Below the pieces are notes generated by a model. That model was not told the DNA's origin. It made no database searches and saw only the letters and a program-made list of their open reading frames with translations. A stretch of DNA of 64,000 nucleotides, taken from the NCBI GenBank assembly GCA_965276955.1, contig CBDIBP010000041.1, positions 1 through 64,000 on the forward strand. Direction: 5' to 3'. Positions 8,200 through 16,845 of this stretch are shown piece by piece. The DNA is from JABDEZ01 sp965276955. GTDB lineage: Bacteria > Bacteroidota > Bacteroidia > Chitinophagales > Chitinophagaceae. Within the stretch, counting starts at the first letter, position 1, and every line of letters starts with the position of its first letter. The position numbers and the translations under genes are program-made.

Positions 8200-10728
8200 A
8201 TGAGCTATAAATATATACTCCTAATGGCGTTGTTGCTGGGCGTAACCCCAACAATGCAGGCACAGGAGGAAGAAGAAACTACTGCAATAGCAAAGGAACA
8301 TACCCGAAATGAACTTACCGGCAGTGTGACCGCTAACCATAGCGGGATACAAGTACCGGGAGCGGAAGTGTATATAACTGACTTAAAAATAGGCACTGTT
8401 GCCGATGAACACGGTGAATATAAACTGAAAAATATACCGGCGGGTACCTACGTGATATCTGTGCAGGCGGTAGGGTTTGGTACCATGTTGCAGACAGTGA
8501 AGGTGGCAGAAAAAGGATCAACGACCGTGAATTTTGTAATGTCGCACACTACATATACCGGTAATGAGATAGTAGTGACCGGCAACTCTATAGCCACCCA
8601 ACAAAAGACCGACCCGCAACCGATAGCTGTGATACCTAACAGCTACCTGGTACAAAATGCATCGACGAACATCATTGATGCCATATCGCTGGTGCCGGGG
8701 GTGTCTGGTATCACGGACGGACAAAGCATTGCCAAGCCAGTGATACGCGGCCTGGGCTACAACCGTGTAGTAGTAGTGAATGACGGTGTGCGCCAGGAAG
8801 GCCAGCAGTGGGGCGATGAGTTTGGCATAGAAGTAGACCAGAACTCTGTGGACCACATAGAGATATTGAAGGGGCCTGGATCACTTATATACGGATCTGA
8901 CGCACTGAACGGTGTCATCAACTTTTTGCCGGAAGAAACTTTGCCTGAAGGACAGATAAAGGGAGACATCCTTTTTAACTACCAAACCAATAACGGGCTT
9001 ATAAACAATACTGCCCACATAGCAGGTAATGTAAAGGGCATCACCTTTAGTGCGCGTGTGAGCAATATAATGGCACATGCATACCAAAACAAGTATGATG
9101 GATATGTACTCAACTCCCAGTTCAGCAATTTTAGCTGGGATGGCACGGTGGGGCTGCACCGCAGCTGGGGCTTTTCTCAACTGCACTATAGTTACTTTGA
9201 CCTGAGAACGGGTATAGTAGAAGGTGTACGCGACAGCGCTACCGGCGCATTTGAAAAGCAAGTAGTAGATGCCAATGGTAACCCAGGCACACAGATAGCT
9301 ACTAACCAGGATCTGAGGTCTTACACCCCACTGCTCATCAACCAGCGTGTGCGCCATTTTAAACTGGTGTGGGATAACAGTATAGCCCTGGGTGAAAACA
9401 AACTGATAGCCCGTGTGGCATGGCAGCAGAACCGCAGGCAGGAAAATAATGATATTACCCAGCCTAATACAAGTAACATATACTATGTGCTGAATACCGC
9501 TAACTATGACTTTAGGTTCGTATCTAAAACAAAGAATGACTTTGACTTTTCTGCTGGTGTGAATGGTATGTACCAAACCAGTGAGAATAAGGGCACACTG
9601 CTGCTGATACCGGAGTATAACCTATTTGATCTTGGTGCATTTGCCATAGCTAATAAAAAGATAGGCAAACTGAACATAAGCGGTGGCTTGCGATATGATA
9701 CCCGAAAATTCAGAGGGTATGATGACTATGTGGACATAAATGGTAGCCATGTAGCGGCAGGGGATAGTAGCGCCATCCATCAGTTCCAAGGGTATAATTC
9801 TAATTTTAATGGGGTATCCGGAAGTATAGGCGCTACCTACCAGCTGCCACACGGTTTTTATATAAAGGCAAATGTGGCCCGTGGTTTCCGCGCACCGAAT
9901 GTTGCAGAAACGGGATCGAACGGTGTGCATGATGGTACCGTAGTATATGAGATAGGCAGCCCGGGATTGAAACCTGAGAATAGCCTGGAGTTTGACGTGT
10001 CGCCCGGAGTGCAGACAAAGGACTTCTCTGTAGAAGTAGATCTGTATAGCAATACTATTAACAACTATATATTCCCTAAACAATTGCAGAGCGCACTTGG
10101 TGGAGACTCCATACGCAACAATGTACCCGGATATGCATCTGCGCCCGTATTTGCCTACGAGCAGGGCAATGCCAGCCTGACCGGTATGGAAGCTATGCTG
10201 GACATACATCCATCGGCATGGAAATGGTTCGACCTATATGCTGCATATAGTGGTGTTAATGCGTTCCTGAAGAACGTACCAGATACTGCAAAATACCTGC
10301 CGTTCACCCCGCCATCAAAATTGATCTCTTACCTGACCGTATCGCTCACGAAAAAGAGTAAAGTATTTGCCAATGCATATGCACGCTTTGGTGTGGTATA
10401 TACTTTTGAGCAGAGCCATATCTACAATGCCAGCAGTATTTACAATGGCTCGGCAGACCCTGTGCAGATACAGGCTGCCATGTCTTCTACGCCAAGTTAT
10501 TTCCTTATGAACGCCGGGGCAGGGACCGACATACTGAAAAAAGGTCGTAAAATGTTATCGCTGTATGTATCTGTGAACAACATAGCAGATGTTGCCTATG
10601 TAGACTATATGAGCCGCTTTAAATACTACAGCACCAACTTTGCGAATGGTGTGAACCGCAGCGGGGTATACAACATGGGACGCAATATTAGTTTCAAAGT
10701 GATAATACCACTGGACTTTAGGAATTAA
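8200..10728 (+). CDS. TonB-dependent outer-membrane receptor with carboxypeptidase-like N-domain
   Basis: The 842-residue protein has a signal peptide (to MQAQ, about 22), a carboxypeptidase-D regulatory-like domain at about 37-113 (ELTGSVT, GTVADEHGEYKLKNIPAGTY), a plug domain at about 115-230 (ISLVPGVSGI, PVIRGLGYNRVVVVNDGVRQ, IEILKGPGSLIYGSDALNGVINF), and a beta-barrel to the C-terminus with GFRAPNVAE and a final aromatic-rich strand. The plug phrase GVRQEGQQWGDEFG is close to that of receptors for metal ions or metal chelates. The cargo is therefore probably a metal complex, but no chelate or SusD-like gene sits beside it. It is monocistronic and ends at a strong terminator. The cargo call is inference; the receptor class is certain. 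Confidence 0.92.
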   Translation: MSYKYILLMALLLGVTPTMQAQEEEETTAIAKEHTRNELTGSVTANHSGIQVPGAEVYITDLKIGTVADEHGEYKLKNIPAGTYVISVQAVGFGTMLQTVKVAEKGSTTVNFVMSHTTYTGNEIVVTGNSIATQQKTDPQPIAVIPNSYLVQNASTNIIDAISLVPGVSGITDGQSIAKPVIRGLGYNRVVVVNDGVRQEGQQWGDEFGIEVDQNSVDHIEILKGPGSLIYGSDALNGVINFLPEETLPEGQIKGDILFNYQTNNGLINNTAHIAGNVKGITFSARVSNIMAHAYQNKYDGYVLNSQFSNFSWDGTVGLHRSWGFSQLHYSYFDLRTGIVEGVRDSATGAFEKQVVDANGNPGTQIATNQDLRSYTPLLINQRVRHFKLVWDNSIALGENKLIARVAWQQNRRQENNDITQPNTSNIYYVLNTANYDFRFVSKTKNDFDFSAGVNGMYQTSENKGTLLLIPEYNLFDLGAFAIANKKIGKLNISGGLRYDTRKFRGYDDYVDINGSHVAAGDSSAIHQFQGYNSNFNGVSGSIGATYQLPHGFYIKANVARGFRAPNVAETGSNGVHDGTVVYEIGSPGLKPENSLEFDVSPGVQTKDFSVEVDLYSNTINNYIFPKQLQSALGGDSIRNNVPGYASAPVFAYEQGNASLTGMEAMLDIHPSAWKWFDLYAAYSGVNAFLKNVPDTAKYLPFTPPSKLISYLTVSLTKKSKVFANAYARFGVVYTFEQSHIYNASSIYNGSADPVQIQAAMSSTPSYFLMNAGAGTDILKKGRKMLSLYVSVNNIADVAYVDYMSRFKYYSTNFANGVNRSGVYNMGRNISFKVIIPLDFRN

Positions 10729-10753
10729 ATGTTTTTTTGAGGTGTTGAAGAGT

Positions 10754-10785
10754 CCCGGAACAATAAACAGTTCCGGGCTTTTTGC
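10754..10785 (+). terminator. Rho-independent terminator after the TonB receptor gene
   Basis: A perfect stem CCCGGAAC / GTTCCGGG with an 8-base loop is followed by CTTTTTGCTTTT, 25 bases past the stop of the receptor gene. Confidence 0.85.
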
Positions 10786-10865
10786 TTTTAAATATTCAGT
10801 TTATAAAAACTTAATTTTTGAATTAAAAACTAATGTGTATTTTGTTATTGGTCAATCGGTAAAAA

Positions 10866-12482
10866 TTGAATAATAATATAAATACTGTAGTTGACGTGCC
10901 CTGGAAGGTGGCACAAAAGAAGTTGCTCGTGCTTTCTTTTTTTGAGGGGGCATGCGTAATGGTGGCCGAACTTGCAGGCGGCAAGATGCTGGCTCCGTTC
11001 TACGGCACTTCATTGTACGTATGGGCATCTACACTTGCTGTGACTCTTGGGGGGCTAACCGCAGGCTATTACTTTGGCGGGGAACTGAGCAGAAAAGCAC
11101 TTGCTGAACGTACCCGTTCCTTGTTCCTGATACTTTGCATAGCTGCAGGGTTGGTGATAGTGATGCCTGTTGTTGCCAACTTTGTAATGCAGCAAACTAT
11201 GAGCCTAAGCTTTTTGACAGGGGTAGTGATATCGCAATTGCTTTTCCTGATGCCACCCATATTGTGTATGGGCATGGTAAGCCCACTACTAATAAGCCTG
11301 ATAGCAGAAAATAATAATTCGGGAAAGGCTGCGGGGATGGTATATGCCATAAGTACAATGGGCGGGGTAATAGCCACATTGCTAACTGGCTTCTGGCTGG
11401 TGCCGCTTATTGGCATATCGTGGCCCTGTACGGTAACAGGCGGTATATTATTCCTGCTCACTATACTGATACTGCGACCACAAAAAAAGATAGCTATTGG
11501 TATACTTGTTCTCTTACTATTTCCATCGCTATACGTTATTGCCGGGAAACAAAATACAAAGACCTCTAAATACAATGTATTGTACCAAAGTGAAGGTATG
11601 CTGGGACAAGTGAAGGTGGTAGATTTTGAATATACCAATAAGGGTAACAATGCACGTAAAATACAGACCCGCGTGATGCTGGTGAACCACAACTGGCAAA
11701 CGTGGATAGACCGGAACGATAAGAATTTCAGCTTTTTGTACTATACCCGTTTCACGCGAGCTGTTATATCTGCTATGCCGGCGCACAGCACAGCATTGCT
11801 GATAGGCCTAGGTGGTGGTACAGTGGCCAACCAGCTTGAAAACTATAATGTGACCTATGATGCTGTAGAGATAGATGGCCGGCTGCCAATGCTTGCCGAA
11901 AAGTATTTTGGACTGAAGAAGGCTGTGGCCAGTACTGTAGTGGATGATGGCAGGCACTATGTGAACATATGTAAGAAAAAATATGACCTGGTAATAATAG
12001 ATGCTCTGTTGGGAGAGAATATACCATCGCACCTGCTGAGTGTAGAGTGCTTCAGCAAAATAAAAAAAATGCTGAACGACAACGGTAAAATATGCATTGA
12101 GTTTGATGGGATAGAGGAGGGAGAAGACGGTAAAGCACAGCAAATGATATACCGGAGTTTACAGCAGGCAGGACTTAATTGCCGGGTGTTCACAATAATA
12201 CCTGGCAGCCCGACAGATGACATCATGTTCGTTGCTACAAAAGGCGTGGGTATGAACTACGATACTACGGAAGTGCTCAATGATTTTTACTTCAACATAC
12301 CCGGTAACATGAAGAAATTTGAGGTGACAGACATTTTAAATGTAGCCGGCACACAGGTAATAACAGATGACTACCCGGTGCTGGATATATACCTGAGAAA
12401 TAAAATGGTAGCCTTTCGCGAAAAGACGTTAGCAGAATTCAACATTGATTTTATGGATGATAATATGTCGTTCTTTCATTAA
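10866..12482 (+). CDS. Membrane-fused spermidine synthase-like protein
   Basis: The 538-residue protein has an N-terminal part with about seven transmembrane helices (about 18-225, MFS-like, including PPILCMGMVSPLLISLI) and a C-terminal Rossmann methyltransferase/aminopropyltransferase fold. The latter shows LIGLGGGTVANQL (motif I), YDAVEIDGRLPMLAEKYF (motif II acidic residue), VVDDGRHYV and YDLVIIDALLGENIPSHLL. This is the family annotated as fused MFS/spermidine synthase. Whether it makes a polyamine is not proven: the usual DSSDP catalytic loop is replaced by DALLGEN. The start is TTG at 10866, directly after an in-frame TAA at 10860; the first ATG would cut into the first helix. Its stop is two bases from the convergent DUF4272 gene. 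Confidence 0.85.
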   Translation: MNNNINTVVDVPWKVAQKKLLVLSFFEGACVMVAELAGGKMLAPFYGTSLYVWASTLAVTLGGLTAGYYFGGELSRKALAERTRSLFLILCIAAGLVIVMPVVANFVMQQTMSLSFLTGVVISQLLFLMPPILCMGMVSPLLISLIAENNNSGKAAGMVYAISTMGGVIATLLTGFWLVPLIGISWPCTVTGGILFLLTILILRPQKKIAIGILVLLLFPSLYVIAGKQNTKTSKYNVLYQSEGMLGQVKVVDFEYTNKGNNARKIQTRVMLVNHNWQTWIDRNDKNFSFLYYTRFTRAVISAMPAHSTALLIGLGGGTVANQLENYNVTYDAVEIDGRLPMLAEKYFGLKKAVASTVVDDGRHYVNICKKKYDLVIIDALLGENIPSHLLSVECFSKIKKMLNDNGKICIEFDGIEEGEDGKAQQMIYRSLQQAGLNCRVFTIIPGSPTDDIMFVATKGVGMNYDTTEVLNDFYFNIPGNMKKFEVTDILNVAGTQVITDDYPVLDIYLRNKMVAFREKTLAEFNIDFMDDNMSFFH

Positions 12483-12484
12483 GG

Positions 12485-13126
12485 TCAGGCCGCTTCTTCA
12501 TCCCACTTGCCAATGATGTTAGTTACCCAGTTCAGCGCATAGTGCCTTTCGTGTACTACGCCGGGGCTAAGGCCTGCCGGAATAGGGTTCTCATTCTCCT
12601 CGGCATCGCTTACTGCCCAGTGCAGCGTGTATACCATATCGAGCATGTTTAATATCTCTGTTGCAGGCCTGGTAGTAGCGCTGTTCACGAATGGGTCTAT
12701 GCTTTCTTCGAAGGAGGGAAGTAGTTTCAATATCTCATTTACATCGCATTCTTCTGTGGGCAATATTGCGATCTCTACCTTATTGATGGACCATAATAGC
12801 ATCCACGCAGCTTCAGACTGCCATGAAATGTATGCTTTGTCCTGATCAGAAAGTTCTTTTTTGAGTAGTAATAGTTTCTCGTTGCCGGATACATCGTCCC
12901 AAAGTCCCTTATTTTTTAATGATGCTACTACCTGTGCGCGAAAGCTTTCTACTTGCGCAACGATGTTGAGATAAGTGAGAATGAGTACCCGCTTTGCTAT
13001 GTCGGAAGCACTGCGGATGGTAGTATCACTTTCTTCCGGGGTAAGCTGAAGTTCACTGCCCAATGGTATATTCAGTTGTTTTAGAATGGTCTCGGTATTG
13101 GCTCTTCTTTCTATTGCAGTCATCAT
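12485..13126 (-). CDS. DUF4272 family protein
   Basis: The 213-residue soluble protein fits the DUF4272 family: an N-terminal RRANTETILKQLNIPL block, then IRSASDIAKRVLILTYLNIVAQ (about 38-59), a central WQSEAAWMLLWSI (about 101-113) and a C-terminal YTLHWAVSDAEEN and VVHERHYALNWV. These are all expected family landmarks. The family has no known reaction. No signal peptide or membrane span is present. It is transcribed after the NlpC/P60 lipoprotein gene, with 27 bases between them, so they may share a transcript. Only two bases separate its stop from the convergent spermidine synthase-like gene, and no terminator is visible there. Confidence 0.85.
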   Translation of the reverse strand: MMTAIERRANTETILKQLNIPLGSELQLTPEESDTTIRSASDIAKRVLILTYLNIVAQVESFRAQVVASLKNKGLWDDVSGNEKLLLLKKELSDQDKAYISWQSEAAWMLLWSINKVEIAILPTEECDVNEILKLLPSFEESIDPFVNSATTRPATEILNMLDMVYTLHWAVSDAEENENPIPAGLSPGVVHERHYALNWVTNIIGKWDEEAA

Positions 13127-13153
13127 TGTCTGATACTTTAAAAACTGTATGTA

Positions 13154-13822
13154 TTACTCCTCAACGCCTACTATCTTGCCCCCACCCGTATATTTCGCCT
13201 GCCAATAGGGTTCATCGAGACTGCTGATCATCACACCTTCAGAAGTAGATGCGTGTACGAAATGCCTGTTGCCCAGGTATATACCTACATGGGTAATGTG
13301 TTTTCTGCTACCGAAGAATACCAGATCGCCTTCATGCAGTTTATCAGCATTACTAACACGTTTGCACTGGCTAAATTGCTCGAATGCCGTACGGACAAGA
13401 TCGATACCATATACCTCGGCATATAGCTTTTGCGCAAAGCCCGAGCAGTCTATACCATCCATATCTGTACCGCCTAACTGGTAGGGCACGCCATACCATT
13501 GGTTTATGAAAGTGTATAAAGAAAGGTTCTGTATCTTTTTATCGGGCAAACCTACCTTTGCAGCGAATTTTTCCTGTAGTTCTACACGTTCCTTTTTAGT
13601 TATCACAATAGTACCATCGGGCTCGCGATAAGCATGGGCCCCTTCTATAACGTGCATCTGGATATTGTTACTGCTTTTGCCGCCAATGCTGACATGCTCT
13701 ATGAATTTAGGGTTCTTGGCAGTATGTGCAGCGATCTGTGTTGTTCTTTTAGCTGTATGACACGACGGCAAGATGAGCAAGGAACATGCCGCAGCAATAA
13801 GTATTGGTACAAGTTTCCGCAT
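13154..13822 (-). CDS. NlpC/P60 (C40) cell-wall peptidase, lipoprotein
   Basis: The gene codes for a peptidoglycan endopeptidase of the C40 family, expected to cut gamma-D-Glu-diamino acid bonds. I chose the ATG at 13822 (222 residues), not the upstream ATG at 13852, because it gives a clean lipoprotein signal, MRKLVPILIAAACSLLILPSC. The C-terminal domain (about 98-215) shows WYGVPYQLGGTDMDGIDCSGF with the catalytic Cys in DCSGF, GDLVFFG, and HITHVGIYLGN with the catalytic His in THVGIY. A short SH3-like or linker region lies between the lipobox and the peptidase. It is divergent from the S46 peptidase gene and is followed by the DUF4272 gene. Confidence 0.9.
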   Translation of the reverse strand: MRKLVPILIAAACSLLILPSCHTAKRTTQIAAHTAKNPKFIEHVSIGGKSSNNIQMHVIEGAHAYREPDGTIVITKKERVELQEKFAAKVGLPDKKIQNLSLYTFINQWYGVPYQLGGTDMDGIDCSGFAQKLYAEVYGIDLVRTAFEQFSQCKRVSNADKLHEGDLVFFGSRKHITHVGIYLGNRHFVHASTSEGVMISSLDEPYWQAKYTGGGKIVGVEE

Positions 13823-13948
13823 TATGACCATCGTGTGCGTAAAAGTAAGCACACTCTGTATGTAAACAAATGAAGTGGCATTTTATTTATATGAAGAGCT
13901 GTATGAAAATAACGTGTATAGGGGGTGTATGTTGCCTTGTTTATTTAA

Positions 13949-13956
13949 TACTTTTG
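13949..13956 (+). promoter_or_regulatory. -7 box upstream of the S46 peptidase gene
   Basis: TACTTTTG is an exact TAnnTTTG match 38 bases before the ATG at 13995. No good -33 TTG is seen at the usual spacing; one TTG lies 14 bases upstream. Confidence 0.45.
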
Positions 13957-13994
13957 CCCTTTGCAGTATATTTATAACAAAATAATATTCATTG

Positions 13995-16166
13995 ATGAGA
14001 AAAGTATTACTGGTACTGATAGCCATATGTATGACAGGTGTGGTACGTGCCGATGAGGGCATGTGGATACCTATGCTGATAGGAAAGAACTACGACGAGA
14101 TGCAAAGGCTGGGCCTGAAGCTGAGCAAGGAAGACCTGTACAGCATAAACCACAGCAGCATGAAGGATGCCATAGTGCAGTTTGCCGGCGGGTGCACTGC
14201 TGAAATGATAAGTGATAAAGGACTGCTGCTGACCAACCACCACTGCGGATATGATGCCATAGCTACACTGAGCACCGTGCAGCACAACTACCTTGATAAT
14301 GGGTTCTGGGCGCATAGCATGGCTGAGGAACTACCGGCACAAGGTGTGACGGTAATATACCTGCAATATGTGAAAGACGTGACCGCCGAGGTAAACGCAG
14401 CCGTAGGCAATGCTACAGGTGCAGACTACAACAAAAAGTTTGAGACCGTAGCCAAGCAAATAGAGAAAAGAGAGAATGCTGATGGCAAGCTGGTAGCCAA
14501 CGTACGTGAGTTCTTTAACGGTAACCAGATATTAGTACTGGTGTATAAAAGATATACGGATGTGCGCCTGGTAGGCACCCCCCCCAAATCGCTGGGTAAG
14601 TTTGGTGGCGATACGGATAACTGGATGTGGCCAAGGCATACATCAGACTTCTCTATGTTTCGCGTGTATGCGGGTAAGGATAATGAGCCAGCTGCATATG
14701 CTGCAGACAATGTGCCATATAAGCCTAAGAAATTTTTGCCCATATCTATAAAAGGAGAACACCAGAACGACTTTGCTATGATATATGGCTACCCAGGCCG
14801 TACCAACCGCTACGAGGTGAGTAATGGTGTGAGCCTTGCTGTGAACACAGTGAACCCAGCGATAGTGAAGATACGCGACCTGCGCCTGAGCATTATGCGT
14901 AAGCACATGGATAGTGATAAGACGGTGTACTTAAAGATAACATCGCTGTATGCACGTATAGCCAACTACTGGAAATATTTCATAGGCCAGACCGAACAAC
15001 TGAAAAGGCTGAATGTGGTTGAAGAAAAGAAAGCAGAGGAAATTAAATTTACAGCATGGGCCAGGGAAAATGCGCCGCAAGATGCAGGACTTATGGATAA
15101 ATATGCCAGCGTATTTAATGACTACACACCATATGCCATACCTGCCACTTATTATGCCGAATGTTTCCGCACATCTTCTTTAGGGCGGCTGGGTGCTGCG
15201 CTTGAGCCATTGCAACGCCTGCTGGAAGAAAAGAAAGATGATTCTGTAAAAATATACATCAAACAACTGAAAGCAGGCAGAAGCGCTATAATGAAGGAAT
15301 TTGACTATGGAACAGAACGAGACCTGACCGCAGCTATGACCCAACTATACTACGAGCAGGTGCCAAAGGATATGATGCCTACCGTATATGAAGAGGTGAT
15401 ATTCAAGAAATTTGGTAAGGACAAGAAAGGTAACAGTCGGGGTAGTGCGATGTATACTGAGTATGCTGACCATATGATGAAGAACACCTTTTTCATAGAC
15501 AGCAACAAGTTCAACGCGTTCTGCGACTCGCCAACACTGGCCAAGATAAAGAATGATGCTGCCGCACAGTACGGTATCAGCTTTGCTAAAATGTACCTGA
15601 CCCGTGTGCTGCCTAAGGTAGAAGAATATAACAACAACAAAAAAGAACTGGCCAAGACCTACCTGCACGAGCTGATGGTATGGAAGAAGGATAAAATGTT
15701 TTACCCTGATGCTAACAGCACTATGCGCATAACCTACGGGCAAGTAAAAAGCTACGACCCGGTAGATGGGGTACACTACAAATACTATACTACGCTGGAT
15801 GGCCTAATGGCGAAATACAAACCGGGTAGTGACGAGTTTGACGTGCCTGCAGACCTTATAACGCTGTATAAGAACAAAGACTATGGCCGCTATGCGGATG
15901 CTGACGGCACACTGCATACGTGCTTCATTACCAATAATGATATAACCGGCGGCAACTCTGGCAGCCCTTGTATAAACGGCAATGGTGAGCTGATAGGTGC
16001 GGCATTTGATGGCAACTGGGAAGCTATGAGCGGTGATATAGCCTTTGACAAGAAATATAAAAGGACCATAGTTTGCGATGTGCGCTACATATTGTTCCTG
16101 ATAGACAAAATGGGACATGCCGATAACCTGATAAGCGAGATGGAGATACACGCTAATAAGAACTAA
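13995..16166 (+). CDS. S46 family dipeptidyl peptidase (DPP7-type)
   Basis: This 723-residue periplasmic serine peptidase removes dipeptides from oligopeptide N-termini. A signal peptide ends VVRA, just before DEGMW, the expected mature start. The chymotrypsin-like fold shows the catalytic His in LLTNHHCGYDAI (82/83) and the nucleophile Ser655 in TGGNSGSP. Residue 673, the S1 specificity position known in Porphyromonas enzymes, is Gly (in AFDGNW). Gly there marks DPP7 (hydrophobic P1), whereas DPP11 (Asp/Glu P1) has Arg. The ATG at 13995 is preferred to a TTG one codon earlier. It is monocistronic and closed by a hairpin. The family is certain; specificity is inferred from one residue. Confidence 0.93.
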   Translation: MRKVLLVLIAICMTGVVRADEGMWIPMLIGKNYDEMQRLGLKLSKEDLYSINHSSMKDAIVQFAGGCTAEMISDKGLLLTNHHCGYDAIATLSTVQHNYLDNGFWAHSMAEELPAQGVTVIYLQYVKDVTAEVNAAVGNATGADYNKKFETVAKQIEKRENADGKLVANVREFFNGNQILVLVYKRYTDVRLVGTPPKSLGKFGGDTDNWMWPRHTSDFSMFRVYAGKDNEPAAYAADNVPYKPKKFLPISIKGEHQNDFAMIYGYPGRTNRYEVSNGVSLAVNTVNPAIVKIRDLRLSIMRKHMDSDKTVYLKITSLYARIANYWKYFIGQTEQLKRLNVVEEKKAEEIKFTAWARENAPQDAGLMDKYASVFNDYTPYAIPATYYAECFRTSSLGRLGAALEPLQRLLEEKKDDSVKIYIKQLKAGRSAIMKEFDYGTERDLTAAMTQLYYEQVPKDMMPTVYEEVIFKKFGKDKKGNSRGSAMYTEYADHMMKNTFFIDSNKFNAFCDSPTLAKIKNDAAAQYGISFAKMYLTRVLPKVEEYNNNKKELAKTYLHELMVWKKDKMFYPDANSTMRITYGQVKSYDPVDGVHYKYYTTLDGLMAKYKPGSDEFDVPADLITLYKNKDYGRYADADGTLHTCFITNNDITGGNSGSPCINGNGELIGAAFDGNWEAMSGDIAFDKKYKRTIVCDVRYILFLIDKMGHADNLISEMEIHANKN

Positions 16167-16185
16167 GAGATAACGTTTTTTATAG

Positions 16186-16225
16186 AATGGTGTGGGGTGT
16201 AACAACTCTACACCATTTCTTTTTG
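16186..16225 (+). terminator. Terminator after the S46 peptidase gene
   Basis: AATGGTGT pairs with ACACCATT (extended by G-T and G-C pairs around the loop) and is followed by TCTTTTT. It begins 19 bases past the stop codon at 16166. Confidence 0.75.
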
Positions 16226-16387
16226 TAATACATTGTACTTAATGTAAACTATTGAAGATGATGGCTAAGAATGAAATAGATCAGTTCCCTTAAAAAACAT
16301 GATCTTACAATAAGGTACATGAAAGGCCGGTCAATGAATATATAAAGATGCTTCTCCCTATCTTTATATTGCCCCAAATAACCTACC

Positions 16388-16840
16388 ATGGTCCATATAG
16401 CTGAATACAGAATAGGAAACATCATATGCTGGAACCCGGCCCTGAAGGATCCGTCCATCACTTTGCCTGCATTGAATGTGGAAATAACAGCGATACTACC
16501 TGATAAAATAGGCTATATATCTCCCAACATAGAGCACAGGGTAGAATTTTTTGAAGATGGACCAGTACAAAAAGGAATTGCTTACAGAGGCCTTGATGAG
16601 GTAGAGCCGGTATTATTGACACCGGAAATAATAAAGGAGGTAGGCTTTGTAGCTTCGCGACTTGATATTAGGGATGAACAAGGATATCACAGTTTTACAC
16701 ACGCTACTGATGTAGTAACATATGCAAGCGATGGCAGTGAATTTCAATTTAAATGTAAATACCTGCACCAGTTGCAAAACATTTACTACTTGCTAAAAGG
16801 AATAGAACTGGATGTGAGCGGCGTGAGTATTATGCCCTAA
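16388..16840 (+). CDS. Small conserved Bacteroidota protein with HQLQN motif
   Basis: The 150-residue soluble protein has the layout of a small protein family spread through Bacteroidota chromosomes and phages: an N-terminal YRIGNIICW, a central PVLLTPEIIKEVGFV (normally read as I.LT.E.L...GF) and a C-terminal KYLHQLQNIYYLLKGIELDV. The last block is the family hallmark. No function is known to me. The ATG at 16388 is preferred; an open frame on the opposite strand (16249-16461) overlaps its start and looks like a shadow. The gene stands alone, 5 bases from the stop of the convergent histidine kinase gene, with no terminator between them. Confidence 0.75.
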   Translation: MVHIAEYRIGNIICWNPALKDPSITLPALNVEITAILPDKIGYISPNIEHRVEFFEDGPVQKGIAYRGLDEVEPVLLTPEIIKEVGFVASRLDIRDEQGYHSFTHATDVVTYASDGSEFQFKCKYLHQLQNIYYLLKGIELDVSGVSIMP

Positions 16841-16845
16841 TTTGC

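Noticed and set aside
9622..10209. Open frame of 195 codons on the minus strand inside the TonB receptor gene
   Set aside because: It is wholly inside a clear beta-barrel coding region in a complementary frame and has no family features.
13823..13852. Upstream ATG for the NlpC/P60 gene
   Set aside because: It would put ten polar residues ahead of a perfect lipoprotein signal beginning MRKLV.
16249..16461. Small minus-strand frame near the start of the HQLQN-family gene
   Set aside because: It overlaps the N-terminus of a better supported gene and no signal peptide or motif supports it.
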